A stretch of 64,000 nucleotides of DNA, taken from assembly GCF_023159225.1 (NCBI RefSeq), contig NC_063166.1, forward strand, positions 73,596,575 to 73,660,574, in the 5' to 3' direction. This document shows, piece after piece, positions 11,211-23,059 of this stretch (the first letter of the stretch is position 1; each line of letters starts with the position of its first letter). Below the pieces are notes generated by a model. That model made no database searches, was not told the DNA's origin, and saw only the letters and a list, made by a program, of their open reading frames with translations. Source of the stretch: Perognathus longimembris pacificus (Eukaryota; Chordata; Mammalia; Rodentia; Heteromyidae). Position numbers and translations under genes: made by a program.

Positions 11211-12575
11211 AGGATTAGAGCTGTGAGTCATTGGTGTCCTGCCTCAGAAAATGTCTACTAATACTGGCTACTGAAGTTTCATCAGGGTTTTCTACTACAT
11301 AACACAGTGTTTCTCTTGGTATACAGGCCAAATTCAGATAGATGATGGAAAGAAAAAGAAGGGGAGGAGAAGGAGGAGGAAGAGGAAGGAAGAGAAAAGA
11401 AGAAGGAAGTGGAGGATCCTTATGGTAAAGAAGGAAGTTTATACAAAAGCCTGGAGCTAGGATTAGGTATGGCCTAATGATACTACTTCCATTTATAACA
11501 TTACTTACCCTCTCCAAAGAATATTAAATATGTTTCTCATTTGACACACCACCATTACCTCTCCTTATTGTTGCTGTTATTATATAAGTGGTTTACAACT
11601 GAAAAGACAGACTTAGAGATGTAAGCCACTAGTAAATGGAGGAGCCAAGACTGAGCCACAGGACTACTGACTCATAGTCTAATGGCATTGCCACTACAGC
11701 ATCTGGTCTCTCAAAGTCACATTCCAGTACTACCTCAGAGACACTCTTGGCTGCCATACAAGGGTACTGCAATGAAACAAAAAGGGTAGGTAGTCTGGTA
11801 GACCTTGCCAGTGATTGTGGAGTTTATACACATCAGTCTGTGGTGTATCACCAGTTCACAACAGGGGCAATAACAAACTCCCACTTCCAAGCTCTACAAC
11901 AGTCATTTGATACGTTCTCCTCTCTTCAAAGACCTTACTGTACCATCTCCCCTTGGTCATCAATTGGTGCCAAAGGTCCACTTCACAAAGAAAATAGAAG
12001 CTTTTACTAGGGCAAAACCTCCAAACTTCCACATCCACAGAGTCCTCTGTATTCCCAAATAACCTTTCCTCTTTCTCCATCAAATGGAAAAGTCTTCCTT
12101 CTCTGGCAATACTACCGACCATCCCCATGTATGTCCCTCCCTAATTAATTATATACTTTTTGCCTTCCTTGAATATTCTCCTTCTCTCATGCTAGGGATC
12201 AAATCTGCCTTCTTTCAACAAGTTAGAGTCTCTTTCCTCCTGAAATCACTTCCTCCTCATACCCTCACACTTTCTGGAAGGGCCCCTTTCAAGAAGCAGT
12301 GGAAGCAAACACACATCTCCACCTCATCCATCTACCTAATGTGGGACACTAAAACAGTCACCTCCAATGATATCTCTTAGGAGCTAAATTCATAGAGCAA
12401 TTTTGAACATTTTCTGTATGGCATTTGGCACTGTTAGCATTCCCTCATTCCAGAAAATTCTCCTCTTTGTTGATTACCATGATACCACTCATCTGACCTC
12501 CCACTCTCTGTCTATGCCTTCTTGTTTTCTCTATAGGTTCCTCTTCCTCCACCCCTCCCTTCCAACGTTGTTTTT

Positions 12576-12787
12576 TGTTTTGTTTTGTTTTGTTTTTGCC
12601 AGTCCTGGGGACTGGACTTAGGGCCTGAGCACTGTCCCTGGCTTCTTTTTGCTCAAGGTTAGCACTCTGCCACTTGAGCCACAGTGCCACTTCTGGCTGT
12701 TTTCTGTATATGTGGTGCTGGGGAATTGAACCCAGGGCTTCATGTATATGAGGCAAGCACTCTTTCCACTAGGCCATATTCCCAGCC
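12576..12787 (-). repeat. IDL-Geo dimeric SINE, minus strand
   Basis: Complete dimer with a TTTTG-repeat tail (AAAAC on the element strand) and a short CAACGTT duplication on each side. Confidence 0.88.
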
Positions 12788-12817
12788 CTCAACGTTTTAT
12801 TTCAAAAGTCCCATCCT

Positions 12818-13045
12818 TGCCAGGTGTTGGTGGCTCACACCTGTACTCCTAGCTAGTCAGGAGGCTGAGATCTAAGGATCGAAGTACAAAGCCAGCATGG
12901 GCTGAAAAGTCACTGTGAGACTTGTATCTCCAATTAACCACTCCAAAATCAGAAATGGAGCTGTGGCTCAAAGTGGAAGAGCACTAGCCTTGAGCACAGG
13001 GGCTCGGACCCTGAGTTTGAGCCCCATGACAACAAAAAGAAATTT
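12818..13045 (+). repeat. B1-like/Geo composite SINE
   Basis: Begins GCCAGGTGTTGGTGGCTCAC (B1/Alu-like), passes through ATCTCCAATTAACCACT, and ends in the Geo half with TGGCTCAAAGTGG and GAGTTTGAGCCCC. Confidence 0.85.
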
Positions 13046-13549
13046 TTTAAGTTCCACCCTTAACACTTCATCTTACTTTACTTACTCTAGTCTCTCAGCT
13101 TAAAATCCCCATGAGCATAGCTTCAATGACAGCTACACACTGGGGTTTTCCATAATGATGTATATCCTGTCTAGACCATTCATGTACTCTCCATATCCTG
13201 GGAAAGTTTGACTGATGGTAGTTCACCCTGGATTCCATGGGTACCTCAAGTTCAAGGTGGCTAAAGCCACAATGAGCACCTTGTCTACCACCCTTCCTGG
13301 AGGGATAATAACATTAATTGAGTCCAGGTTCTCCAGAGAAAAAAGCAATACAAAACATACCAGTGTGCACACACATGCATAGCTATTCATACATGTATGC
13401 ATAGTAAGACATGTCCGGCTCATGTAATCTTCAGAACTGACAAATCTGGAATCCACAGGACAGACCAGCAGGCTAGTAATTCAGGCAGGAATTGATGTTG
13501 AAGACTTGGGCTATTCCTCAATTAGAGCAGGCATCCCTGGAGACAGGGT

Positions 13550-13640
13550 CTAGATTTTTCACCTCTATATCCTCTGCATCTTGCACAGTCTGATTGACAC
13601 ACAGCAGAAGCTCAATAAGTGTTGGATTCTGAACAATTGG
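13550..13640 (+). repeat. Possible MIR/L2-type fragment
   Basis: The end AGCAGAAGCTCAATAAGTGTTGG resembles the common ancient MIR/L2 3' wording. Short and divergent. Confidence 0.35.
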
Positions 13641-14040
13641 TCATGAAATGAAATGTTATTAAATGAGATAGAATAACAGGCTGTGGAGGGCTCTGAATAA
13701 TGTCAGAGTGGAGACAAAAAACAAGGACTATGCTATAGATCAAGACAGAGCCCTTCTGGGGCATTCATTTGCCATAATTACATGACCATCACACCAATGA
13801 CTGAATGAGGACCATCACATAAGAGAGAAGTATATTCACCTAGTACTTTCTTTGAATGTCTCAATAACCCTTTAAAGTTGGCATGGCAAAAATAAGGCCA
13901 CTTTTTATGAGGAAATTGAGGTTAAGAAAAATTAAGAGTCTTGTCTACGTTACTACAGAAAATATCTAGAATGAAAGTCCTAGTTCTTTAGTGATATGCA
14001 GGTAAGAGGAACAATTAAAAAAAAAAACAACAGAAAGGCA

Positions 14041-14255
14041 GCTGGGCATCAGTGGCTCATGCTGCTCAGGAGGCTGAGAGCTGGGAACTGCAGTTTGAAG
14101 CCAGTCCAGGCAAGTCCATAAGACTCTTATCTCCAATTAACCCCCGCAAAGCCAGAAGTGAATGGCTCAAGTAGCAGAACATTAGCCTTGAGTAAAAAAA
14201 AAAAAAATAGCCCAAGGATGGTGCCCAGGCCCTGAGTTCATGACTCAGGACTAAA

Positions 14256-14294
<39 letters not shown>
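14041..14294 (+). repeat. B1-like/Geo SINE with (CA)n tail
   Basis: Composite SINE running directly into 36 bases of CA repeat (14259-14294), replacing the usual A tail. Confidence 0.85.
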
Positions 14295-14297
<3 letters not shown>

Positions 14298-14366
14298 CAC
14301 AGAAATTCACATTAAAAGAGAACCTTCTATTATTTATACTTTTTTCTTTCATTATATCGCTCAGAT

Positions 14367-14571
14367 TTTTTTTTTTTTGCCAGTCCTGGGCTTGGACTCA
14401 GGACCTGAGCACTGTCCCTGGGTTCTATTTCTGCTCAAGGCTAGCACTCTGCCACTTGAGCCACAGCGCCACTTCTGGCCATTTTCTATATATGTGGTGC
14501 TGGGGAATCAAACCCAGGGCTTCATGTATACGAGGCAAGCACTCTTGCCACTAGGCCATATTCCCAGCCCA
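14367..14571 (-). repeat. IDL-Geo dimeric SINE, minus strand
   Basis: Full dimer; short ATCAGATT-type sequence recurs at the flanks. The linker box CTATATATGTGGTGCTGGGG is intact. Confidence 0.88.
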
Positions 14572-15992
14572 TCAGATTAATTTTTGTACTGGGGTATAAC
14601 AGCATGTATTCAACCATTAAATCATCATATATTCATTGTAATAAATTTCTACTTATAGGGTAAATACTCAGAAGCACTATCTTCTGTAATAATGCTAGTA
14701 TTACTAAATTTACTTTTAGAAATGACTAAGTAGCCCTACGCACTCAAAACTTCACTGATTTTCTTATTTATTACTAATAAACATTGTAATTGGCAAAGTT
14801 TAATAATATGTGGTTCATCTATTGTATGGGGGACACCATGGTATTAGCCACAAAGTGATAGAAACTCTTCATTAGCTATTCCTTCAAAATAAGACAGGGC
14901 TGATTCTCTTCACCTATATTTGCATATATAGTAACTTTACCTTTTCAAACCTCTTTTCTGTATAGTCTCATTTAAGTATTACAAAAATCTTATAAGTCAG
15001 GGCAGCTCCTTCTTATTTCAGGTAACAGAAAACAGAGACAAATGTCTAAGGTCACAAAATTGGTAAAAAGTAGAAGTAGGACTGGACACTAGGCCTTTCT
15101 ACCCCAGGCCTATGCATTCTACAAAGCTATCATGGCTTCCTGACCATGGACTTCCCATACTGTAGGTACATATAGCCAGGAAAGGAACAAGTCCGATTTC
15201 CTATCTATTGGTGTCCAGCATAGTACCTGTTTTGTAGTTGGTACACAGAGGTATATTTTTGGTGAATTATTTAATTCATTGTTTGGCATGGCTTTAAGTC
15301 CTTTGTATAGGAAATACAATATCACCAAGTATTTGGCTTTTTAAATGTTATTGGCAGCTCATCTTCAGTAGAGAGAGAGAAAAAAAAAAGAAGGAAGGAG
15401 AGAAGGCAATCTAGCTATTAGCATTTTCAAGAATAAACCAAAAGGAATGTCATCTTTTCTAAACTGTTTCTCAGAGAGATCAGTATTCTGAACTAGGATC
15501 CCATTATGCCATGAAAGATAGCAATGGTATGAATTTCAGTTTCCTGACAAATTAAGAGTTGAACTGACTGGGAAGGTGAAAGAGTGAGAACAGCAGTAAC
15601 ACAGGAAAGACAGGACTCATTCATACCAGTAACCATTTGCAAGGCTAGCATGATGATCTGGCCATAGCTACCTACCATGACATATAAGGGACTTGCCAAA
15701 GGAGGACTCATCCAAGGGAGCACATATCAGTGACAGAGAAAGTCACTCTTCCTGGAAGATGCAGCTTGCAGACAGGCCAAACCCAGGAACTAGACATACA
15801 GAAGCCTGAAGTAGAAAGAGCTACTTTGACCGTGACTTCACAGCTTTTGTATAAATAGGTCCCTCTGTGCTTAGCCATGCTACAGCAAGGGAGACAGAGG
15901 AGTAGATGACCACTCTCCATTTACCAAAGTCTTTTCCCACAGGACACTCCTGCCTATATCATTAAGCATCCCTAAAGAAGATACTCAGAAAT

Positions 15993-16103
15993 GAGCCAGG
16001 CATGGTAGCAAATATCTTTAATCCCAGGACTCAGGAGGTGGAGGTAGGAGGATTGTGTGGGAGAAGTTAAAGAGACTTTATCTCAAAAACAAATATAAAA
16101 GCT
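15993..16103 (+). repeat. B1-type SINE
   Basis: Older B1 monomer without the Geo half: AGCCAGGCATGGTAGC, ATCCCAGGACTCAGGAGG and a short A-rich end. Confidence 0.7.
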
Positions 16104-16105
16104 CA

Positions 16106-16960
16106 GAAAGAATGGCATTGCCCCATTCGTAAGGAAAGGAAGGACTTGGAAAAAATTATACTAAGTGAAGTGAGCCAGACCCAAAGAAACATGGACTCTA
16201 TGGTCTCCCTCATAGGGAATAATTGGCACAGGTTTAGGCAAGTCACAGCAGAGGATCACAAGAGCCCAATAGCTATATCCTTATGAACACATAAGATGAT
16301 GCTAAGTGAAATGAACTCCATGTTATGGAAACAACTGTTATATCACTGCTGTAAGTACTTTCAACATACCATGTGAAACCGTAGCTTCTATTGTTGATGA
16401 TCGTCTTGTATCCCCTTCCTGTGGTTGTACCCGCACTATCACTGTAACTTATCTGAGTATACTGGATACTGTGTATACTGGTATTAGAACTAGGGAAGTG
16501 AAAGGGCATATCAAAATCGAGAGACAGGGCTGGGGATATAGCCTAGTGGCAAGAGTGCCTGCCTCGGATACACGAGGCCCTAGGTTCGATTCCCCAGCAC
16601 CACATATACAGAAAACGGCCAGAAGCAGCGCTGTGGCTCAAGTGGCAGAGTGCTAGCCTTGAGCGGGAAGAAGCCAGGGACAGTGCTCAGGCCCTGAGTC
16701 CAAGGCCCAGGACTGGCCAAAAAAAAAAAAAAAAAAAAATCGAGAGACAAAGGATAAAAAGACAAACGACTCCGAAAGCAATACTTGCAAACCATTTTGT
16801 GTAAACCAACTGAACAACTCATAGGGGGAGAGGGAGAGGGGAAGGGGAGGGGGAATGAGGGAGGAGGTAACAAACAGTACAAGAAATGTACCCAAGGCCT
16901 AATGTATAAAACTGTAACCTCTCTGTACATCTCTTTGACAATTAAAAAAATAATAATAAG
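16106..16960 (+). mobile_element. 5'-truncated LINE-1 3' end, split by an IDL-Geo
   Basis: The sequence shows LINE-1 3' terminal features: AAGTGAAGTGAGCCAGAC and the CTCCCTCATAGGGAATAATT phrase near the end of ORF2/3' UTR, a polypurine G-rich tract at 16826-16868, and an AATTAAAAAAATAATAATAA tail. No reverse-transcriptase coding region remains. An IDL-Geo interrupts it with a 14-base duplication, so the LINE-1 is older than that SINE. Confidence 0.65.
16527..16736 (+). repeat. Near-consensus IDL-Geo inserted in LINE-1
   Basis: Complete dimer with a clean A tail. AAAATCGAGAGACA occurs on both sides as target-site duplication. The copy looks close to the window's majority sequence, suggesting youth. 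Confidence 0.92.
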
Positions 16961-16982
16961 GTACCTCTAAAAAACAGAAAGT

Positions 16983-17039
16983 GCTGGGGGAATAGTTCTA
17001 GTGGTAGAGCACTTGGGGGTTCAGTCTTCAGTACCAGAA
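16983..17039 (+). repeat. ID-like monomer
   Basis: GCTGGGGGAATAGTTCTAGT and GTAGAGCACTTG followed by a degenerate B-box region identify a single ID-like unit, internally shortened. Confidence 0.65.
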
Positions 17040-17040
17040 A

Positions 17041-17215
17041 AAAAATCTGGTCACAGTGTTTCATACCTGTAATCCTAGCTACTTGCTCAAGAAGCTTAGA
17101 TGGCAAAGATCATGGTTTGAGGCCAGCCCAGGCAAAAGTTCACAAGACTCATACCATCTCAACCAATAAAAAGCCAGGGGTGGGGGCATATACTTGTGAT
17201 CCCAGCTAAATAAAA
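17041..17215 (+). repeat. B1-like SINE with second partial unit
   Basis: B1-like text (CATACCTGTAATCCTAGCTA) followed by CATCTCAACCAATAAAAAGCC and a second partial B1 start near 17175. Confidence 0.65.
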
Positions 17216-17539
17216 ATCCTAAAAGTTGGTCCAAAGGCTGTGGGTTATTGTTAAGCTGTTTAACATAAAAATCCTAAATAGGAGGATCTAAGTCCAAGCC
17301 AGCCAAGATAAACATATATTCTCAGTCTCCTCCCCTAGAGATTCCAGTTCAGTGGGAAATATCCATAGATAATTTTCATGAACAGTTTAGAAATAGAGTA
17401 CTACATGCCATCAGTACTGCCCACATAAATCAAGTGTCCTTCATAGGAAAAATCAAACTGGACCAAGGCTGACTTCTTACAGAGGCCTTACAACCAGCTC
17501 ATGCTTTACCACCTCCCTCAGGCAAAAATCCCTGATGCA

Positions 17540-17737
17540 GGCTGGGAATATGGTCTAGTGGTAAAGTGTTCGCCTCGTATACATGAAGCCCTGGGTTCGA
17601 TCCCCCAGCACCACATATATAGAAAAAGGCAGAAGTGGTGCTGTGGCCCAAGTGGCAGAGTGCTAGCCTTGAGCAAAGAGAAGCCAGGGACAGTGCTCAG
17701 GCCCTGAGTCCAAGCCCAAGGACTGGCAAAAAAAAAA
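17540..17737 (+). repeat. IDL-Geo dimeric SINE
   Basis: Complete dimer; AAAAATCC(C)CTGAT occurs at both flanks. Confidence 0.88.
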
Positions 17738-18632
17738 TCCCCTGATACTCTGAGGCTCCTACAGAAGAGGACCCCGTCCCACCACTGATATCTATTCTAC
17801 CTCATTCACTGAAGATCTGGCCCACCTTCCTTTTCTTTACCCTGAGCACCTTGCAATCCTTCTGATAGCTTCTCCAAATATCTCCAGCTGCCCAGTTATC
17901 TAACTGCTTCAAATTCAGCCATCTTTGCTGAGTTTACTTCACTTCAGCACTTCATGTCTGCAGCAAAACATGGGAGTCTGTCATGCCCAGTTATTAATTG
18001 CTCCAACTCTGAAATCTTCCATTCACATGTTCCTCTAACCACATCTTCCTATGACTCCATCACTCCAATACACCCAGTCGACATCATCAACACCTTTGGT
18101 TCTTGTCTCCCTGCCATCCAGCTTAGACACCCAATGAATCATGCTAATCACCACTGTCCTGCCACTCACCCCTAGCAAACCCCATCTCTGGTTCAATACA
18201 AACATATCCCTCTCTGATCCTAGAACCAGGCAGTTGAATGCTATCAATGTCCCAATCAATCCATGGTCTTCTATTTCAATGGAGTCCTGCATGTTATCTG
18301 AAGATCACCAACATCCTTTCAAGCCCATTTTCCCTCTTTCTGATTAACCATTTGTCAAACCTTCTTCTTTGTCCACTGGCATCTTGTTACTTATTCTTAG
18401 CAGATAGCTTCACAGAGATGATGGAAGCCACCAGAATGGTATTCGTTCAGAAACTATCCCACCAGAAAATATGGCTGTGTTCAGGTACTCCATCTTGAGT
18501 GCGATCAAGTCCATAGGGTTATTTGAAGTAAGCCCTCCCATATGAATCAATTGTTAAAGTACACAATATGATGAAGGGTACCTTTCTAGTAAAAGGAAAA
18601 TAAAAGAGTGTGTCTTGCTTCTTGAAAGCTCT

Positions 18633-18722
18633 GAGCTGGGGCATGACTCAGTAGTAGAGTACTTGTGGTAGAATGTTTTCTTGGCATGTGGAAGCCCTAG
18701 GTTCAGTTCTCAGTATGACTAA
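18633..18722 (+). repeat. ID-like monomer
   Basis: GAGCTGGGGCATGACTCAG with a duplicated GTAGAG segment and B-box TAGGTTCAGTTCTC. No right half. Confidence 0.6.
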
Positions 18723-18904
18723 AAAAGAGAGTGAAAGAGAAATAAATCTGTACTCAGAATCCTAACAATAGGAAACAATGTTAAAAGAAAAAAGTTCCCC
18801 TCTTTTCTCATAATCATATGACAAGCCTAAAGCCAAACATAAAGTTAGAGTGTGTATCAGCAGAACACTTATAAATCCTGAGCCAAACAATTCCCTGACA
18901 AATT

Positions 18905-19108
18905 TTTTATGTTGGTACTGGGGCTTGAACTCAGGACCTAGACACTATCCCTGAGTGTTTGTGCTCTATCACCTAAACAACATTTCCACTTCCAATTTTT
19001 TGTTTGTTTGTTAATTGGAGGCAAGAGTCTCATGAACTTTCCTGCCCAGTCTGGCTTTGAACTGTAATCCTCAGATCTCAACCTCCTGAGTAGCTAGGAT
19101 TACAGACA
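18905..19108 (-). repeat. B1-like/Geo composite SINE, minus strand
   Basis: GGGGCTTGAACTCAGGACCT (Geo) leads to TTAATTGGAGGCAAGAGTC and then the B1-like CTCAACCTCCTGAGTAGCTA. Confidence 0.8.
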
Positions 19109-19118
19109 ATTCTCTGAT

Positions 19119-19121
<3 letters not shown>

Positions 19122-19174
<53 letters not shown>
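19122..19174 (+). repeat. (GT)n microsatellite
   Basis: Long uninterrupted GT run. It abuts the 3' end of the minus-strand SINE that follows. Confidence 0.95.
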
Positions 19175-19178
<4 letters not shown>

Positions 19179-19745
19179 GGGGTTTGAAAGTGCCTTGTAC
19201 TTGCTAAGCAGGTGTTCTCCACTGAACGCTGCCTCCAGCCCCATTTGTTTAGTGGTTGTTTTTGAGATAAGGTCTTTCTTCCTGGGCATGCACATGGACT
19301 TCAATCCACCTACTTGAGGCTTCTCATAGTTACTGAGATGATAGGCACATGCTACTATGTCTAGCCTCCCTCTATTGAGATGTAATCTCAAAAACTTTTA
19401 TTCTCATTCTGGCCTTGAACCGTGATCCTCCCATTCTCGGCCTCGTAAGTAGCTAGGATTACAAGCATAAGCCACCTGCACTTTGCTGCTGTTTACTCTG
19501 TTTGCGTGTGCTCCTGTGTGCCTGTACTGGGGCTTGAAATTAGGCCTCTTGCTCTCATTTGGCTTTTTTTCCTCAAGGCTGGCACTCAATCACTTAAGCC
19601 ACACTTCTACTTCAGGATTTTTTGCTGGTTAATTGGAGATAAGAGTCTGGCAGACTTTTCTGCCCAGACTGGCTTTTGAATCTCAATCCTCATATCTCAG
19701 CCTCCTGAGTAGCTGGCATTACAAGTGTAAGCCACCAGCCCAGCT
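19175..19745 (-). repeat. Cluster of three minus-strand SINEs
   Basis: In order: an ID plus B1 unit (19175-19370), a B1 monomer (19371-19485) and a B1-like/Geo composite (about 19515-19745) with TTAATTGGAGATAAGAGTC. All are on the minus strand and moderately diverged. Confidence 0.7.
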
Positions 19746-19829
19746 ACATACACTATTTACCAAAGCCTAATTCTGATGATGCTAGAAATTTTTCTTCTCT
19801 ATAATTAACATGAGTCTGTGGTAGTAGTG

Positions 19830-19831
<2 letters not shown>

Positions 19832-19866
<35 letters not shown>

Positions 19867-19889
19867 AGAGATTGAGAGAGAGAGAGAGA
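19832..19889 (+). repeat. (TG)n(GA)n microsatellite
   Basis: TG run at 19832-19861 followed by a GA run at 19866-19889. Confidence 0.93.
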
Positions 19890-20029
19890 ACCTACTTCGA
19901 ACAATGACCTTGTGAGGCTAAGAATTATTTTTTTTCCTTTACAGATGAAAAAAAAATAGATGTTTATAATTTTGCCAAGGACTGAGAGCTAGAAAGTGGC
20001 AAAGGCAAAATTAAAACACAGAGCCTGAG

Positions 20030-20268
20030 CTGGGCTCCAGTGGCTCACAGCTGTAATCCTAACTACGTAAGAAGCTGAGATTTGAGGACTGTGGTTCAAA
20101 GCCAGCCTGGGCAGGAAAGTCTGTGAGACTCTTATTTCCAGCTAATTAACAATAAGACAGAAGTGGAACAGTGGCTCAAGTGGCAGTATGCCACCATTGT
20201 GCAAAAAAGCTCAGGAACAGTACCCAGGCCCTGAGTTCAAACTCTGGGACACACACACACACACACAA
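20030..20268 (+). repeat. B1-like/Geo SINE with (CA)n tail
   Basis: Composite SINE from GAGCTGGGCTCCAGTGGCTC to a CA run of about 20 bases at 20249-20268. Confidence 0.82.
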
Positions 20269-20339
20269 GTCCACAGAGCCTGGAAACAAATTTACTTGCT
20301 TGGTATAGTGACTATTAAGGGAAGTACTCAAGTGTTAGA

Positions 20340-20545
20340 TGCCGGAATCTAATGCTTGTAATCCTAGCTTCTCAGAAGGATAAAACCTAGAGGATCGTGG
20401 TTTGAAGCCAGATTCAGAAAAATAGTTTGCAGTTAACCAGCAAAATGGACCAGAAGGCATGGTTCACATAGGAGAGCAGTAGCTGTGAGCAAGAAAACTA
20501 AGCAAGGACACGGGGCCCTGACTTTAAGTCCCAGTACCAGCCCAG
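20340..20545 (+). repeat. Diverged B1-like/Geo SINE
   Basis: Recognised by GCTTGTAATCCTAGCTTCTC, AGGATCGTGGTTTGAAGCC and a worn right half ending GACTTTAAGTCCCAGTACC. Confidence 0.7.
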
Positions 20546-20579
20546 AAAGATAACTTATGATTATTATTCAAAATGTTTG

Positions 20580-21560
20580 TACCCCTGTAGGTGCTGGATC
20601 CTAATCAGAACACTGGTGGTTAGAGCTGTGCCTGCCCCTATATAACCTGTAATAATATACTGGGGGGAAAGTGCAGTAAAGAAGGAAACAAATACATGAA
20701 ATACCTGGAATTTTAGTGAAGTGCCAAGTAGCAAATGCACATGTACTGAAACAAGGGACAAGAGGGAGAAAGCTACTGTAGGATGAATTATCAGGGATGG
20801 CCTCTCTGAGGAACAAACATTTTGGCTGAGACAATGTTTGAGGAGTATCTTTCTATGAGAAGAGTGCCAGACAGAGGGAAGAATCTGTACTAAATGGGAG
20901 AAGAACTTGGTACATTTGAGGAATTGATGATGCTCAACCTGACACACAAGGCAGGCAATGAGCAAATGCTGAAGAGGAAGGTGGGGGCTGGCCCCCCAGA
21001 CTGAAGGTGGGTGTGACCCTAAGTGCTGGTGGAAGCCATTAAGCAAGAAGGTGGCAGGTGTTTCCTTTTAGTAGATTGACTCTGGCTGCTGTGGGGAGAA
21101 TGTACTAAAAGGCAACAGCAGTCATCTATCTGAGAGAATGGGGTGTCTGGATTGGGAAGCAGCGGAAAGAAAGAACTTGAAGTCTTCCAGAGGTTAAGGT
21201 GTCAGGACACACTAATGAACTAGACACAGGATTAGGAAAGAGGAAGAATTAAGAATGACTTTGAGTGGACAGTAACGACACTGAGACAGAATAGTTGGGG
21301 GATAGATGGGAGGAATGGGTCAAGAATGAGAAATACAAATTTGGAAGGTTGAGGGGGAGATTAAGAGGCCAATTTTGGTCATGTGAGGTTTGAGATGGCT
21401 GTGAAGCATTAAGCAGAGACAAGAGAAAGGCCCATAGCTAAAAACGCAAACAACCAGAGAAAGGGTGGGAGCATAATGGAGTCATCTGCATCTAGAGAAC
21501 ATTAAAGTCATGAGACTGAATGAGATCATTCAGGGAGAGAATGGAAATCACTGAGTAAGA
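20580..21560 (+). repeat. Possible ancient mammalian repeat, family not named
   Basis: Phrases such as GATGGCCTCTCTGAGGA, GGTGGAAGCCATTAAGCA and GACTCTGGCTGCTGTGGGGA are common in an old mammalian repeat whose name I cannot give with confidence. A 160-codon minus-strand frame here looks accidental. Confidence 0.45.
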
Positions 21561-21565
21561 ATAGA

Positions 21566-21700
21566 GTAATGGTGGTATGTGCTTATAACCCCAGGAGGCT
21601 GAGGCAGGAGAATCACAGTTCAAGGCCAGTGTGGACTTGGCCCTACATAGTATGTCCTAGACCACTCTAGACTATATAAAGAGACCCTACCTCAAAAATG
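21566..21700 (+). repeat. B1-type SINE
   Basis: GGTGGTATGTGCTTATAACC, GGAGGCTGAGGCAGGAGAAT and an ending ACCCTACCTCAAAAA mark a B1 monomer. Confidence 0.75.
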
Positions 21701-21705
21701 AGGAG

Positions 21706-22066
21706 GATGCTGTGATCGTGACTCAAGCCTGTAATTCTAACTACTTAGGACTCTGAGATTTGAAGATCACAGTTCAAAGTCAGCTCATGAGGACAAATCT
21801 AAGAGGCTAGTATAAAGTCAGAAGCATAGCTGTAGCTCAAGTGGTAGAGTGCTAGCCTTGAGCAAAAGAAGCTCATGGACAGTGCCCAGGCCCTGAGTTC
21901 AACCCCCAAGACTGGGAAAGAAAGAGAAAAAGAAAGAGAAATAAAGAAAGAAAAAGAGGAAGAGAGAAGGAAGGAGAGAAGGAAGGAAAGAAGGAAGGAA
22001 GGAAGGAAGAAAGGAAGGAAGGAAGGAAGGAAGGAAGGAAGGAAGGAAGGAAGGAAGGAAGGAAGG
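21706..22066 (+). repeat. B1-like/Geo SINE ending in (GAAA)n(GGAA)n array
   Basis: Composite SINE to about 21918, then about 148 bases of GAAA changing to GGAA repeats. The array begins at the SINE tail. GGAA runs are potential ETS-factor platforms, a property not tested here. Confidence 0.88.
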
Positions 22067-23059
22067 CAAGCAAGCTAAAGAACTAGATTGGTAATCTAAA
22101 TTAAAACAGAGAGCCCCTAGAAAAACAAACAATTGTTCCAAATACACACATTTTCCAAAGGTGCATATGAAACAAATAAAAACATTCCCTTTAGGCCTTT
22201 CAAATAGTAAAAATTTCATTTAGAATTTAATTCTTGTATATATAGAACATGAAAAGTAAAGAAGTTTCTGAAGGCCTCTCGACTGTGTTCCAGGGATCCT
22301 TTTCCTTGAAAGCAAATGCAAGCCCCTTTTTGTTTTAAATACACTAAAATCAAAAGCATCCAACTTGATGTTGAAATCTTTAAGAAGCTTGCCCTTATAT
22401 TATACCTTCTCTGTAAAAATTCTGCCCAAGATACAATTATCCTATCCTTACAAATGAAAATATAATTTTCATTTTACTACTGATGTTTCAACCTGAAAGA
22501 TGAAACTGGTACTTTCAAAGAGTTCAAGTCACATGAGAGATATAAAATGTTCAAAAGGTCAAGGATTAATTTTTAAATGTTAAAAAAAAGTAAGTGTACC
22601 TGCTGGCCATCCAAAAATGATAAGCAGAGAGATGAAAAGGCTAGAATGGCCAAGAAAGCAAATAGAACTGCTACTTCCCAAATGAAAACACATTAAAGCT
22701 GTAATTATATCTTGGGGTATCTGCTGACACAAAAACCCCACTATGCTCTTGAGGCTTATTCTATCACTAAGAACTACCAAATTGGAATTGCAGCTGTAAA
22801 CACAACTAGGACACTTTATACTTCTCCAAGATTCCCAATGTGACACAAGGGATAAGGTAGAAGGAAAGCCAGTAACATTTGCCAAAAATGTTCCTTCCCT
22901 CAATTGTTCAAGGTAAATCAAGACTGTAATTCTTTTTAAGATCATAAGCCTCACCTTGTAAAATTCTCCATAGACATGGAGAGGATTCTTGTGATATTTA
23001 AGTGTTTGTTCTATCTCACAATATAGCCACATAGATGGCTATAAGCAAGGTCATATGAA

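Noticed and set aside
16983..17039. Functional tRNA genes
   Set aside because: ID-like and IDL units resemble tRNA-Ala but lack a proper acceptor stem and carry SINE tails.
20564..21046. 160-codon minus-strand frame
   Set aside because: No domain, no splice context, and the sequence resembles an old interspersed repeat.
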